Source: Amoebidium appalachense
Taxonomy: Eukaryota; Ichthyosporea
Reading direction: 5' to 3'
DNA: 64,000 nt
Assembly (NCBI GenBank): GCA_963693365.1
Contig: CAVNZM010000005.1
Coordinates: forward strand, 12,338,001-12,402,000
The notes beneath the pieces are model-generated. The model worked only from the letters and a program-made list of their open reading frames with translations, had not been told where the DNA came from and searched no databases. This document shows, piece by piece, positions 27,579 to 64,000 of the stretch (the first letter of the stretch is position 1; the number at the start of each line of letters is the position of its first letter). The position numbers and the translations under genes were made by a program.

Positions 27579-27867
27579 TGTGTGCTTGGGGAGGGGGGGG
27601 GGGAAGGCTGATGAAGGCTCTTTTCTTTTGTTTCCTTTTTCTTTCTTTTTTTCCTTTTTTTTTGGGGGGGGGGGGGGGGGAGGGAGGGGGGGAGGAGGTG
27701 GTGGTGGTGGTTGGCAGACGGGCAGCTGCAGGTGCCCGCGGGGCGCGGGGAGGGGGGGGGGAGGGAGGGGGGATGCAAGCAGATGAACATCTGTTTTTCA
27801 TGAGTAATATTCCATTTTGTTGCCAATCCGCCCCCCCTTCTCCTCCCCACCTTCCTGTGTGTGTGTA

Positions 27868-27963
<96 letters not shown>

Positions 27964-27980
27964 ACCTTGCGTGCAAAGAA

Positions 27981-28012
<32 letters not shown>

Positions 28013-28472
28013 CGGTACATGATGCACAGGCGCACATGCAAACACACACAGGTACGCAAGCTTACGCGTGCATGCACACACGATGCATTCTCGCACACAC
28101 ACACACACCTTGCCTTATTCCTCTTTGCCCCTCCCCCCACCCCCCCCCCCCCCTCCCCCCCTCCCGTCTGCCCCTGCTGACTGTGTACCGGTGCAGGTGT
28201 ACATGAAGCCCAAGCAAGGGGAGGACAAGCAGCGAATGATTGCCGTGCACTGCGCAGCAGGCTTGGGCAGGTGTGTACACTAATCCCCCCCCCTCCCTCC
28301 CCTCCCCCCCTCCCCCTGCCTCCCCGTTGAGACATGAATGGGTCGAAACTCGGGTACTGTGTTGATTTTAGCCCCTAGGATGGGCTCTACTTATTATGCG
28401 TACTCTTTGTGCTTTGCAATCTGAATTGTGTTGTCTGTCGTGAATGTTACTTCGTATTCTGTAACAAACACA

Positions 28473-28514
<42 letters not shown>

Positions 28515-28770
28515 GGGGTCCCTTCCCGGGGTTGGCCGTCGTGGATGTGTACTTCGTACCTTGTTCCACATTCTAACGCTCCCCCACCTTCTTCTTCTTC
28601 TTCTTCTTTTTTTTTCTTTCTCTTTTTTTTTCAGGGCGCCGTTCCTTGTTGCGTTGGCGCTGATCCAGGCCGGGATGGACAACTACGACTGTGTGAAGTA
28701 CATCCGAGAGGTCAGAAGGGGGGCCATCAACAAGCGCCAGCTAGACTACATCCTCAAGTTCAAGGTATAG

Positions 28771-28802
<32 letters not shown>

Positions 28803-28978
28803 ACACACACACATATATATATAGTCAACTCCTATCTTTGCACCTTTATCCATGTAGTCCTCGCACGTCCCCCCCCCCCCCCCCCCCCCCCCCGGCGTGT
28901 ATCTCTTTCTTGCTCTCTCTGTCCCCCCCCCCCCCCCCCCCCCCGGGCGTGTATCTCTTTCTTACTCTCTCTGTCCCG

Positions 28979-29018
<40 letters not shown>

Positions 29019-29182
29019 CCCCCCGCTGAAGCACACGCATTGACACGGCAGCACATACCCGGACACACGAATAGGAAAAGGCGAACCAAGCACACAGCCA
29101 TAGACACGCAACGCGCGCGCGCACACCCACACCCACACCCACACCCACACCCACACAAGCGCACGCGCACGCGCACACCACA

Positions 29183-29260
<78 letters not shown>

Positions 29261-29282
29261 GCACGCGCACGCGCACACCACA

Positions 29283-29376
<94 letters not shown>

Positions 29377-29438
29377 ACTTCTCTCACCTGCAGCCAAGGA
29401 AGAAGTCCGTCTTCAAGCGCATGTTCAAACTGCTGTAA
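23496..29438 (+). CDS. ET-domain/PRL phosphatase fusion (PTP4A-like)
   Basis: Eight exons (23496-23597, 24329-24490, 25513-25561, 26419-26462, 27380-27451, 28197-28270, 28635-28764, 29394-29438) close in phase to 225 residues. Residues 9-63 match the extra-terminal (ET) fold of BET bromodomain proteins (ELTLSISKLPDAELEELKSL, then IDLNALTEDTI). Residues 65-225 are a PRL/PTP4A dual-specificity phosphatase: RILITDSP, RYGVTDVVRTCDA, the WRFEDG acid loop (Asp125) and the P-loop HCAAGLGRA with Cys162 and Arg168. Cys102 corresponds to the redox-partner cysteine of PRLs. Exon 2 contains both the second half of the ET domain and the first PRL strand, so the fusion is not a splicing guess. The protein ends in a basic tail (PRKKSVFKRMFKLL) without the CaaX prenylation box typical of animal PRLs. 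ET domains bind short basic peptides of chromatin proteins, so a nuclear phosphatase is an inference. Confidence 0.88.
25034..25127 (+). repeat. Dispersed C-tailed element, copy in ET-PRL intron 2
   Basis: The core runs from GCATACTCTTTATGTATGGC through GCATCGTGTTATCCGTTTGT and ACTTCGTACTTTTTGACGCATTC, and ends in AAAAC plus a C run. It is nearly identical over about 90 bases to the copy at 35938-36080 in another gene. It is preceded by a C run. Confidence 0.85.
27502..27580 (+). repeat. (GTGC)n tetranucleotide array in ET-PRL intron 5
   Basis: About 19 uninterrupted GTGC units lie some 50 bases after the exon 5 donor. The intron also holds a G run near 27665-27682 and a (TG)n array at about 27856-27956. 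Confidence 0.9.
28336..28590 (+). repeat. Two diverged copies of the C-tailed element in ET-PRL intron 6
   Basis: The first copy (28341-28488) has GGGTCGAAACTCGGGTACTG, then GGATGGGCTCTACTTATTATG, a diverged middle and a C run. The second (28505-28580) keeps only the end, with GTGTACTTCGTACCTTGTTC and CACATTCTAACGC before CCCCC. The first copy carries the head segment also seen at 44521. Confidence 0.65.
29110..29374 (+). repeat. Composite CA/CACGCA array in ET-PRL intron 7
   Basis: There are two blocks of (CA)n, at about 29188-29254 and 29290-29374. Each is preceded by the same CGCACGCGCACACCACACACAC spacer, so the array looks like a duplicated unit of about 105 bp. The array ends just 20 bases before the last-exon acceptor. 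Confidence 0.8.
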
Positions 29439-30258
29439 TGTTCTGAAAAAAATACGCAAGAAATCCTGAAATCATCAAGATTAATTCACGAATGCGTGGA
29501 CTGATCACAAGCGACAAATGTATGCAGGTTTGGTGGTCGGTGCTACTTGGTAGCAACAAGTGCTAGCAGCTTGAATGTATGATTGCGGTTTATGTTTACA
29601 CTTAATGAATAGTACTAGTTTACTTGTATTGTGTGGTGTTTTCTACAACTTTATTGTTGGTTAGTAGTCTGCAAACTGGCTTTTATTCTCAGAAGTATTT
29701 CATTGACAACGGTTTATCGTGTTGCTGTCTTTTTTGGCAGGGGGATTGAGATAGTAGGTTTTTATACTTCAGATTCTGCAACGAGGTTGGGCAGGACCCT
29801 TGTCAGCACATATGTAGACCAAACTAGGAAACCGGGTCCCCGGGCCCGGATTATGTAGAATTTTGATGCTGCACATGATATTGATATTGCGAATCAGGTC
29901 AGTACTGTGTGTGTGCGTGTGCCATAATATCGTGGATCACATCGGGGAGATAAATATGATGGCTTGTGCGGATGGCATGCCGCACAGGGGTAGCGATTTG
30001 GAATTGTCGATATTAAAATTGGATGCATTTCTGTTTTTTGCTTCTGTTGCATACATCTCCATTCATTAGTTTGGCATGCATATGCCTATTGTAGAAACCC
30101 GTATGATGATAAGCTTTCTCTACTATCTACTGATATTATTAAATAATAACAAACACCATAGTAATCGACGAGTGTGTATTTGGGGAATTGCAAGGTTGGA
30201 CCGGTGGTGATGGTGGTGGTGGCCGTGCACGTGGTGGTGATGGTGTGTGCATGTGTGG

Positions 30259-30291
<33 letters not shown>

Positions 30292-30390
30292 CACGTGTGT
30301 GTACACGTTTGTGTGAGTGTGTGTGTGTGTACATGTGTGTTTGGGTGGGTGCACGTGGGTTATGGTGCACGTACGTGGTAGTGGTGGGGG

Positions 30391-30467
<77 letters not shown>

Positions 30468-30571
30468 GGGTGGGTGGGTCACCGTGGTGGTAGTGGTTGG
30501 GGAGCCGGGAGGCTGGGTGGCCGGGTGGGTGGTGGACGGTGGTGGTGGTGGGGGGGTGGGGGCTGGGGGCT

Positions 30572-30637
<66 letters not shown>

Positions 30638-31720
30638 GAGTTCGAATCTTCGCTCGGCAGTGGCCCACGTAGCCAGTACCGTAAGGTACCATACTGGCAC
30701 CCATGAGCCATCATTGCGGCATGCGCCCTGCGCGCGCGGCTGCGCATATGCAGGCCGCCCTGCGCGCGCGGCTGCGCATGCATATGCAGGCCGCCGCATG
30801 CCGGTTTGAAACCGGCAAAGTTTTGGGGGATCGTTCACTGAGCAACATTGCACGCCGCGGAGTGTGCACTGCCTTGGTAATGTGCACGGTTTAGCGTTGA
30901 CTGTATTATGTGCTTCCCAACGTTTGCAGAAATTTGGTTATACGGGCGCTATCTAAGTGCAATTTATATGCATGACCGATGTAGCTTTGCACAATCCGTA
31001 AAAACACGTCCGTAGCTATACTTTCCAGGTGCCGTGACTCAGTATCCGGCCGTGAAAGGGGTTGCTCCCCCTGTATGTACTCACCTCCAAATATAGGCAT
31101 TAATCGTGACATTTGGTTGGATGGATATTGTTGAATTTGACGGTGCACAGTCGACGTCGCACCCAACGCTGATTGGCTTACAGAGCATCACTATGATTCA
31201 CAGATATCAACGTCGACAATGCGTGGCCGTGTGCATGCATCTGGACTGAACTTCTGAGGCCAGCCTCGGGGTACATTAAACGATAACACTATAATAACGT
31301 CTCTTATGACCAAATACTTCGTGTATGTTAAATGTGAGAAAAAAATTGATAAACACCCACTTTGACGTGCATACAAGTATCATTTTGTGAAACATCCGTT
31401 TCCACAAGTTGCAATCGCTCTCTACTACATATGCACCACACCAGATCCTGAGTTTTGGGATTCCTATCTACAAAGTAACTTTTTCCGTCATTTGTTCAAG
31501 CATACCACACGAGCCGCCACAAAGAAACACGTTAGAAAGCCGATTCACAACATTAGTTACCTTTCCATCCTTGGCTTGCTCGGTGTTCCAAACCTAAATC
31601 TACAGACCTAAAGGATCGATCTTGTTCAACACAGAGTGGTGCCCTTCGAATTCTTACGTATACGTCTCTCCGTGGTCAGTTGCACCTACAAAAAATAGGC
31701 CTCCATAACCAACCATCACC
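29439..31720. other. Intergenic region with TG array, 66-base G run and GC-rich duplication
   Basis: No gene is recognised. (TG)n lies at about 30392-30462 and a G run at about 30571-30636. A GC-rich unit of about 32 bases (GCCCTGCGCGCGCGGCTGCG and following) is repeated at 30725-30756 and 30757-30793. A perfect hairpin, GCCGG-TTTGAAA-CCGGC, follows at 30800-30816. GATTGG at 31171-31176 may serve the gene at 31721. Confidence 0.6.
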
Positions 31721-31972
31721 ATGACCAACACTGTTGAGTCCCCCTCGCAAGAAAACCTCGTTCTTCGCCGGCGTCGAAGCGGCAAAGCCTACGAAATGTC
31801 ATATCTTCCAGCCCGCCAGCATGCCGAACGCGATGTCAACATTGCGATGGGTGTCTTGGCATTTGCTGTGTTTACCTTTGCAGGGGTAATGTGCCTCGTT
31901 ATTTATGACTATCTGGCAGACACACCCCCCGGTCAGGGGTTTTTCCATGGATTTGTGTATGGGGCTATGTGA
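31721..31972 (+). CDS. Small single-pass membrane protein, unknown
   Basis: This one-exon frame encodes 83 residues, starting in a favourable CACCATGA context and ending TGA. The N-terminal half is hydrophilic with a run of four arginines (residues 16-19) and several charged residues. Residues 41-62 form one clear membrane segment (NIAMGVLAFAVFTFAGVMCL and onward), followed by a short polar tail of about 20 residues. The arginine-rich side before the helix would be expected on the inner or cytosolic face. Size and layout resemble small mitochondrial or ER assembly factors, but I recognise no family. Unlike most open frames here it is not a repeat translation, and an AATAAA lies 395 bases downstream. 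A missed upstream exon is possible. Confidence 0.6.
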   Translation: MTNTVESPSQENLVLRRRRSGKAYEMSYLPARQHAERDVNIAMGVLAFAVFTFAGVMCLVIYDYLADTPPGQGFFHGFVYGAM

Positions 31973-33553
31973 GAGAAATGGTGCTTGTTACTCACATGAC
32001 CTTGCGCATGCCAAAGCGCAAACTTACGTTTTTTCGGTAATCGTCAGATGCATTTCTGAAACTTCGAGTTTTTCACCGCAACTTGCAGTGTTCCATGAGA
32101 AGGGTTTTTGAAATTTGTGAAAAATGGCAAGAGAGGCTTTTAGATGAACGGTTTCCAATGTTGTATTCTATACTAGACTCTAGTTTGGTCAGACTTGCTT
32201 ATAAACGTATGCGTGTAACCGTTAGTATCAAGACTTCTGAATGACAGTCACAATTATAAATGAACGTTCGGAATAAGTCGATTCTAGCAGTAAATACTTC
32301 ATTGCCGTGTCGAAGAGTTTTAGCCATATGTAAATATATATTCCGTGTTCAAGATTTGCCACCAGCAATAAAACTTCCCATTTCACGGTGATACTTCTGC
32401 CTCCAGCAGTGCAGAAGCAGAACGGACAGGCTCTTCATTCCTTACTAACAGGATATTGAGTTATTGTACGAGCGGGCAAGCATTCGGTGTTTTATGAGCG
32501 GAAGTACTGCTGCATAATCAAGAGAGACTGTGCTTGAAACTGGCCCAACCATCACCAAATTATAACTTCGATCATTTGGCCCTGGGCGATGATGTGCAAT
32601 TTTAGGTGTAGGCTACATAGCCACAGAGAAGAAACAGGAGAGCATGCACACACAAACGTTGCGACACTGGTACACTGGCACAAAGCACACATACGCACGT
32701 GTGCAGGACACGTACGCTAACCGTTGAACAACACCAGTACATACCAGGCGCAGATCTGAAGCTTCGAACAAGTGAGCAGCAACCACACGTGATGATGTCC
32801 GAGGGTGTGTGACCGTCGCGTGTACGCTTTATGTTGCATTATTACGGAATCAAACGCGCGTGGTTTATACCTGCGTTGTGCACATATCATCTCTGCGAGA
32901 CTTCGAGTACACTGTGCCTCCGGGACTACAAAACAAAACATAACAACTGCATGCATGTGTGGTACATGTCGCATACGGCGAAAGCTTGCAAAACAGTTGT
33001 TCATTTCGCATTCGAATCATAATTCATTTGCATCGCTTTTTAGAATCCGATCTAAACCAATCAGATATAGTTCTGGCACAATGGCTTTTCGCTTTACCAA
33101 TCCGTGCATTTTGCTTATTTCTACAGAGCGAAGCAAGGCTTTCCTGTTGGAACTGGCAGTCGGACTCCACCGTCCACGCCGGCGAGGCTCACGTGTGCAC
33201 ACGACTTATAATTAGAAACACAAAACTTGTCTTCGTGTTTGTGCCGGACGGTGTTGCTATACCGCATATCCCATACAATCAGAAGGCTCGTACAACTTGA
33301 AGAACAAGTTCTTTTACAGCTTCTTACTCACCCACACTCAACCCCTGTAGCCAACATAAATTACACCCGATACACATGCAGAAAAGAACCCCTTTGCCTT
33401 TGAAGACAACCTACACAATACTTAGCCCTCCACCTTGTCTCACAGTTTTCCCTTTCCCACGTAGCTAGTTTAGGTGAATCCCGTGAATGGAAAACACGGG
33501 GTTTCTGTAACAACACATAGAAACTTCGGTCTTTTTCCCGTTTTTGTCCGAAA
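31973..33553. promoter_or_regulatory. Intergenic region and upstream region of the SAPS gene
   Basis: No further gene is evident. Composition is ordinary, with none of the long homopolymer runs seen elsewhere. CCAATC occurs at 33057-33062 and 33097-33102, 450-500 bases before the SAPS-gene ATG. ACTTATAATTAG at about 33204-33215 is the only TATA-like word nearby. Open frames here start only at non-ATG codons. Confidence 0.4.
32367..32372 (+). terminator. AATAAA polyadenylation signal
   Basis: AATAAA lies 395 bases after the stop of the small membrane protein gene and is the first canonical signal I see downstream of it. Confidence 0.4.
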
Positions 33554-48289
<14,736 letters not shown>

Positions 48290-48974
48290 ACTAATTATTC
48301 TCTTTTTTCCCCGTTTTTTTTTTTTTTTTTTTTTGGTTTTTTTTAACAGTTTGTAACACTGTAGGTGTAGATATCATTAACGAACTAAATCTCCCGCAGT
48401 GGGAGTTACCAAGTGCATTTTGACGGTAACTGAAAATCACCATGTTTTGTTGCACAATTCGGAAGGGGTTCGATCTTTTCTGCATGTTGAAACATTGTAG
48501 GCGCAGTGCGGATGTTTCGGGAGAGTTTTAGGCGCTCCACGAACAATGTTTTATAGAACTTGACACATTGAAACACGTACATTTAATTGTATGTAATAAT
48601 GATTGCGGCGCAAGAATCACACACGCACGGCCACCTTGTTGATGCATATGTGTAATGAAGTTAGCACAGGAAATTTATCCCAGTTGATCAGTCACGTTAC
48701 CACATCAGGTTGGAAATAAAAAGAGTATTTATGTTGTTCAATCCGATTTCAGGCTTTGGTTACTCTCACCTGCGGGTGTACGGTAACATGGGTTCGTGCT
48801 GTAGGAACTTTGTGAGGTTTTGGGTTAGGGTTAAGCTCACACACAGCCATTGATGCTTCTGGCGTGTACGCACACCAATTACGTGTGCATGCACACACAA
48901 ACAAATGTACAGCGGCTGCAGTGCAATGCATACTATAAAAGCTTGCCTGCAGGGGTACATTTGCACACACACGT

Positions 48975-49031
<57 letters not shown>

Positions 49032-49107
49032 CAATGTCATAAACACCCAATGTCATACACACACGCACACACAGATGTACACACACACCGCGACATACAC
49101 ATACACG

Positions 49108-49152
<45 letters not shown>

Positions 49153-49224
49153 GTCATAAGCACCCAATGTCATACACACACGCACACACAGATGTACACA
49201 CACACCGCGACATACACATACACG

Positions 49225-49286
<62 letters not shown>

Positions 49287-49297
49287 GCGCGTGCGTA

Positions 49298-49349
<52 letters not shown>

Positions 49350-50150
49350 CACACACACACAGAGTTGCACACAGGTCGCTGAATGTGTTTTATTTGCAGA
49401 CACACAAAGACCGTGCATGATCCTCCCCCCCCCCCCCTTGCAGCGCAGTATGCACACAATGTGTGCATAGTCACTGATGATCGCCTCAGTGACACTGCAC
49501 GTGTTCAACTTGGGATCCGGATAGCTAGTAGCACGTATAGTCGTAGACATTAATACCAGTGCTCGTGATAATTGACGTCACGTCATGTCCGCTCACGAGG
49601 CCACCTCTCACGCTAGAGTCCTTGACCCCATGTCACTATTTTTCCCAAGATAAACTGACGAATATCCTACACTCGAATGCAAAACTCTCAATCTGTCGCA
49701 CATGCACGTACGAGTATTATATAGTTACCTATTGATATATATGAATGTATGTATTTGTGGTGCTGTATTATTTCTAAAAATTAAGACATATATCAGATTT
49801 CTTCTGTAAACAATATTCCTACTTTTTTTATTGTTTTATAAAAACTTTAATTGGCGAAAATTCGCTCAGAAATTTTGCTAAGCCAGCCAATTGCAATATC
49901 CCCCAGATTCCTCATCATGTACAAACCGTACATTTAAATTCTCAAAGACGTTCGGAAAGCAGCAAATAGGTAGGCTTCTTGTGCACCCTTGATGAAAAAG
50001 AAAACCACGTGAGCTGGAGAGTCAAAACCACTACTACATAATGATTTTATTGTGTAATGTTTTTTCGCGATTTGTACACGACGCGATGTGACGATCGATC
50101 GAATTGTGAATTCCCGTTAAGTTAACTTTCGAATCTCCAAAGAATTATTC
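48290..50150. other. Intergenic region with duplicated CA-rich unit
   Basis: No gene is recognised. A 117-bp unit beginning ATGTCATAA(A/G)CACCCAATG is present at 49034 and again at 49151, inside (CA)n arrays spanning about 48960-49348. A (CG)n stretch lies at 49272-49292. The remainder to 50150 is AT-richer DNA without repeats. Confidence 0.65.
48715..48720 (+). terminator. AATAAA polyadenylation signal of the SAPS gene
   Basis: AATAAA lies 426 bases after the TAG at 48287-48289, ahead of the CA-rich block. Confidence 0.4.
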
Positions 50151-50152
50151 CT

Positions 50153-50995
50153 ATTGGCTGCGAAGTCAACTCGGTCTCCTATTGGCTAATACAGCCAGAT
50201 AGAACGATCTGTTTAGATTTGATTGTGATTGGCGCTTGATAAGGTCCGTTTGATGTCGCAATTCATTTTAGTGAAAGGTCAATCTCCAAACAAATACAGT
50301 GAGGCATAATGCATTAATGCTTAATCAGAGCCTAATTTTAATTTAATTTAGTATAAAAACGTTTCGTGTTATTAGCTGTACAAATAATGAGCAGTGTGAT
50401 TACGTAATATACTATGAGAGCTACCCCGGCCCTGTGGAAACACCAGTCATCGTCGCTTTTGATTGGTTTAATATCATACTTTGTAGTTATGAGTGGCTCT
50501 CCAGCCAATCAAGCCCGTGGCTCGTGAGCTACGCCCTCCCAAGTGGCCCAAGAGTCTTCGGTGAACCCCAGGGGGGGGATTACGAAAAAAAATCGTCGTT
50601 ATTACGATTAACGAAAGACCCCGATACGAATAAGGTTAGGGTGCCGTCGTAACATCTTTCGTATCAGATGTATAGCATTATAAACGCTTTAAGGCCCCTT
50701 ATTATCTAACTGTACCTAATTTTTTCAATATTTCTGTTCAAGAACATATCTACAGGGCTTCTCATGAGCAATATCGAACCCCGACAAGTGTCCAGGGCTT
50801 GTAATTTTGAGATACTTAATTTGTGAAAACGCGTATTTTGAGTTTTGTGACTTGAGGGGCGTTTTTAGCTGGGCTTGCAGATCCCCAAGAACCCCCCGTT
50901 GCGATTAAGAAACTGCCCGTTACGATTGGCCAAAGGACAATACGGTTAAGCTGGCCAACCCCAGCCCAACCCTGGTGAACCCGAGCTTTATAAAG
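50153..50995 (+). promoter_or_regulatory. CCAAT cluster and TATA-like box of the ABC transporter gene
   Basis: ATTGG or GATTGG occurs at 50153-50157, 50181-50185, 50227-50232 and 50461-50466, and CCAATC at 50505-50510. TACGATTGG, the word found twice in the lyase promoter, is at 50921-50929. TTTATAAAG at 50987-50995 lies about 310 bases before the ATG, so a long 5' UTR or a further leader intron is implied. No gene is evident between 50150 and 51303. Confidence 0.5.
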
Positions 50996-51303
50996 TTTAG
51001 ACTCGAAGCAAGTTCGAGAAGTCTGTTATGTTTTTTTTTCCGACTACCTTTTCAAAGTATGTTTAACTTTGGCCACGGGTGACCTGAGCCAAATATTTTG
51101 GTGGGTTGAGTTCTTCCCTGAATAAAGAGGAACACGAGAGGCACGAAATGTGAGATAATATAAGCTCAAACACACACGCAAACCTGCTCTAGTCCGGTCT
51201 GGCACAAAAACTGAACTTGTGTCACGGTCACGCCACTGCACAGCGCATTTATTGTAAGGGTGGTACTTCTACCTCCAGAAAATAAAGAAAGAAGAATACT
51301 ACT

Positions 51304-63874
<12,571 letters not shown>

Positions 63875-64000
63875 GTATGTTGTGTGTGATGGGGGTGTCA
63901 TTTGTGTGTGTTTTGGGCCGGGGAGGGGGGGGGGGGGGGGGGTGGCACCAGGTGTGGCTGTGGGTGGTGAGGAGTGGCTGTGCGGGCGAATCTCAGGTGT

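Noticed and set aside
30800-30816. tRNA gene suggested by the GCCGG-TTTGAAA-CCGGC hairpin
   Set aside because: Only a T-arm-like hairpin is present. No acceptor stem, D arm or anticodon arm can be folded at the right spacing.
32805-33215. 136-residue plus-strand frame upstream of the SAPS gene
   Set aside because: It starts only at a GTG, overlaps the likely promoter with CCAAT boxes, and its composition does not look like protein.

Overview
This is nuclear DNA from a eukaryote. Coding sequence is split by GT-AG introns whose phases close exactly, some upstream regions carry TATA and CCAAT elements, and genes are separated and interrupted by very abundant low-complexity DNA (C or G runs of up to about 90 bases, CA/TG, GA, GTGC and GGGA arrays). 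The gene set fits a unicellular eukaryote: a mitochondrial-type pyruvate formate-lyase, a PRL-type phosphatase, a PP6 SAPS-domain subunit and an ABCB transporter. An ichthyosporean or other opisthokont protist is possible, but the sequence does not fix the lineage and an alga cannot be excluded.

Layout. Minus strand: an F-box/leucine-rich-repeat gene (exons 4980-4947 and 3952-2109, possibly ending at 688) with two in-frame stop codons, then a small secreted, probably GPI-anchored, Cys-containing protein (10814-8415). Plus strand: pyruvate formate-lyase (4 exons, 12043-15602), about 7.5 kb of repeat-rich intergenic DNA, a fused ET-domain/PRL phosphatase gene (8 exons, 23496-29438), a small one-exon membrane protein (31721-31972), a SAPS-domain PP6 regulatory subunit (17 exons, 33554-48289), and an ABCB/P-glycoprotein-type transporter (12 exons visible, 51304-63874, running off the window). 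Exons were assembled by hand by requiring GT/AG boundaries and matching phases. Only the two terminal pieces of the F-box gene remain doubtful.

Most notable observations. (1) A bromodomain-protein-type ET domain is joined to a PRL phosphatase inside one uninterrupted exon, and the usual C-terminal prenylation box is absent. (2) A tandem duplication across a splice acceptor in the SAPS gene offers two in-frame acceptors 51 nt apart. (3) The F-box gene keeps its frame through two stop codons, each of which lies in a possible 27-nt GT-AG segment. (4) A dispersed element with a conserved core and a C-run tail sits in introns of at least two genes. (5) CCAAT boxes recur upstream of most genes, with the 9-mer TACGATTGG shared by the lyase and transporter promoters.

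Almost all long open frames outside these genes are poly-Pro, poly-Gly, Thr-His or Cys-Val translations of simple repeats and are not annotated.
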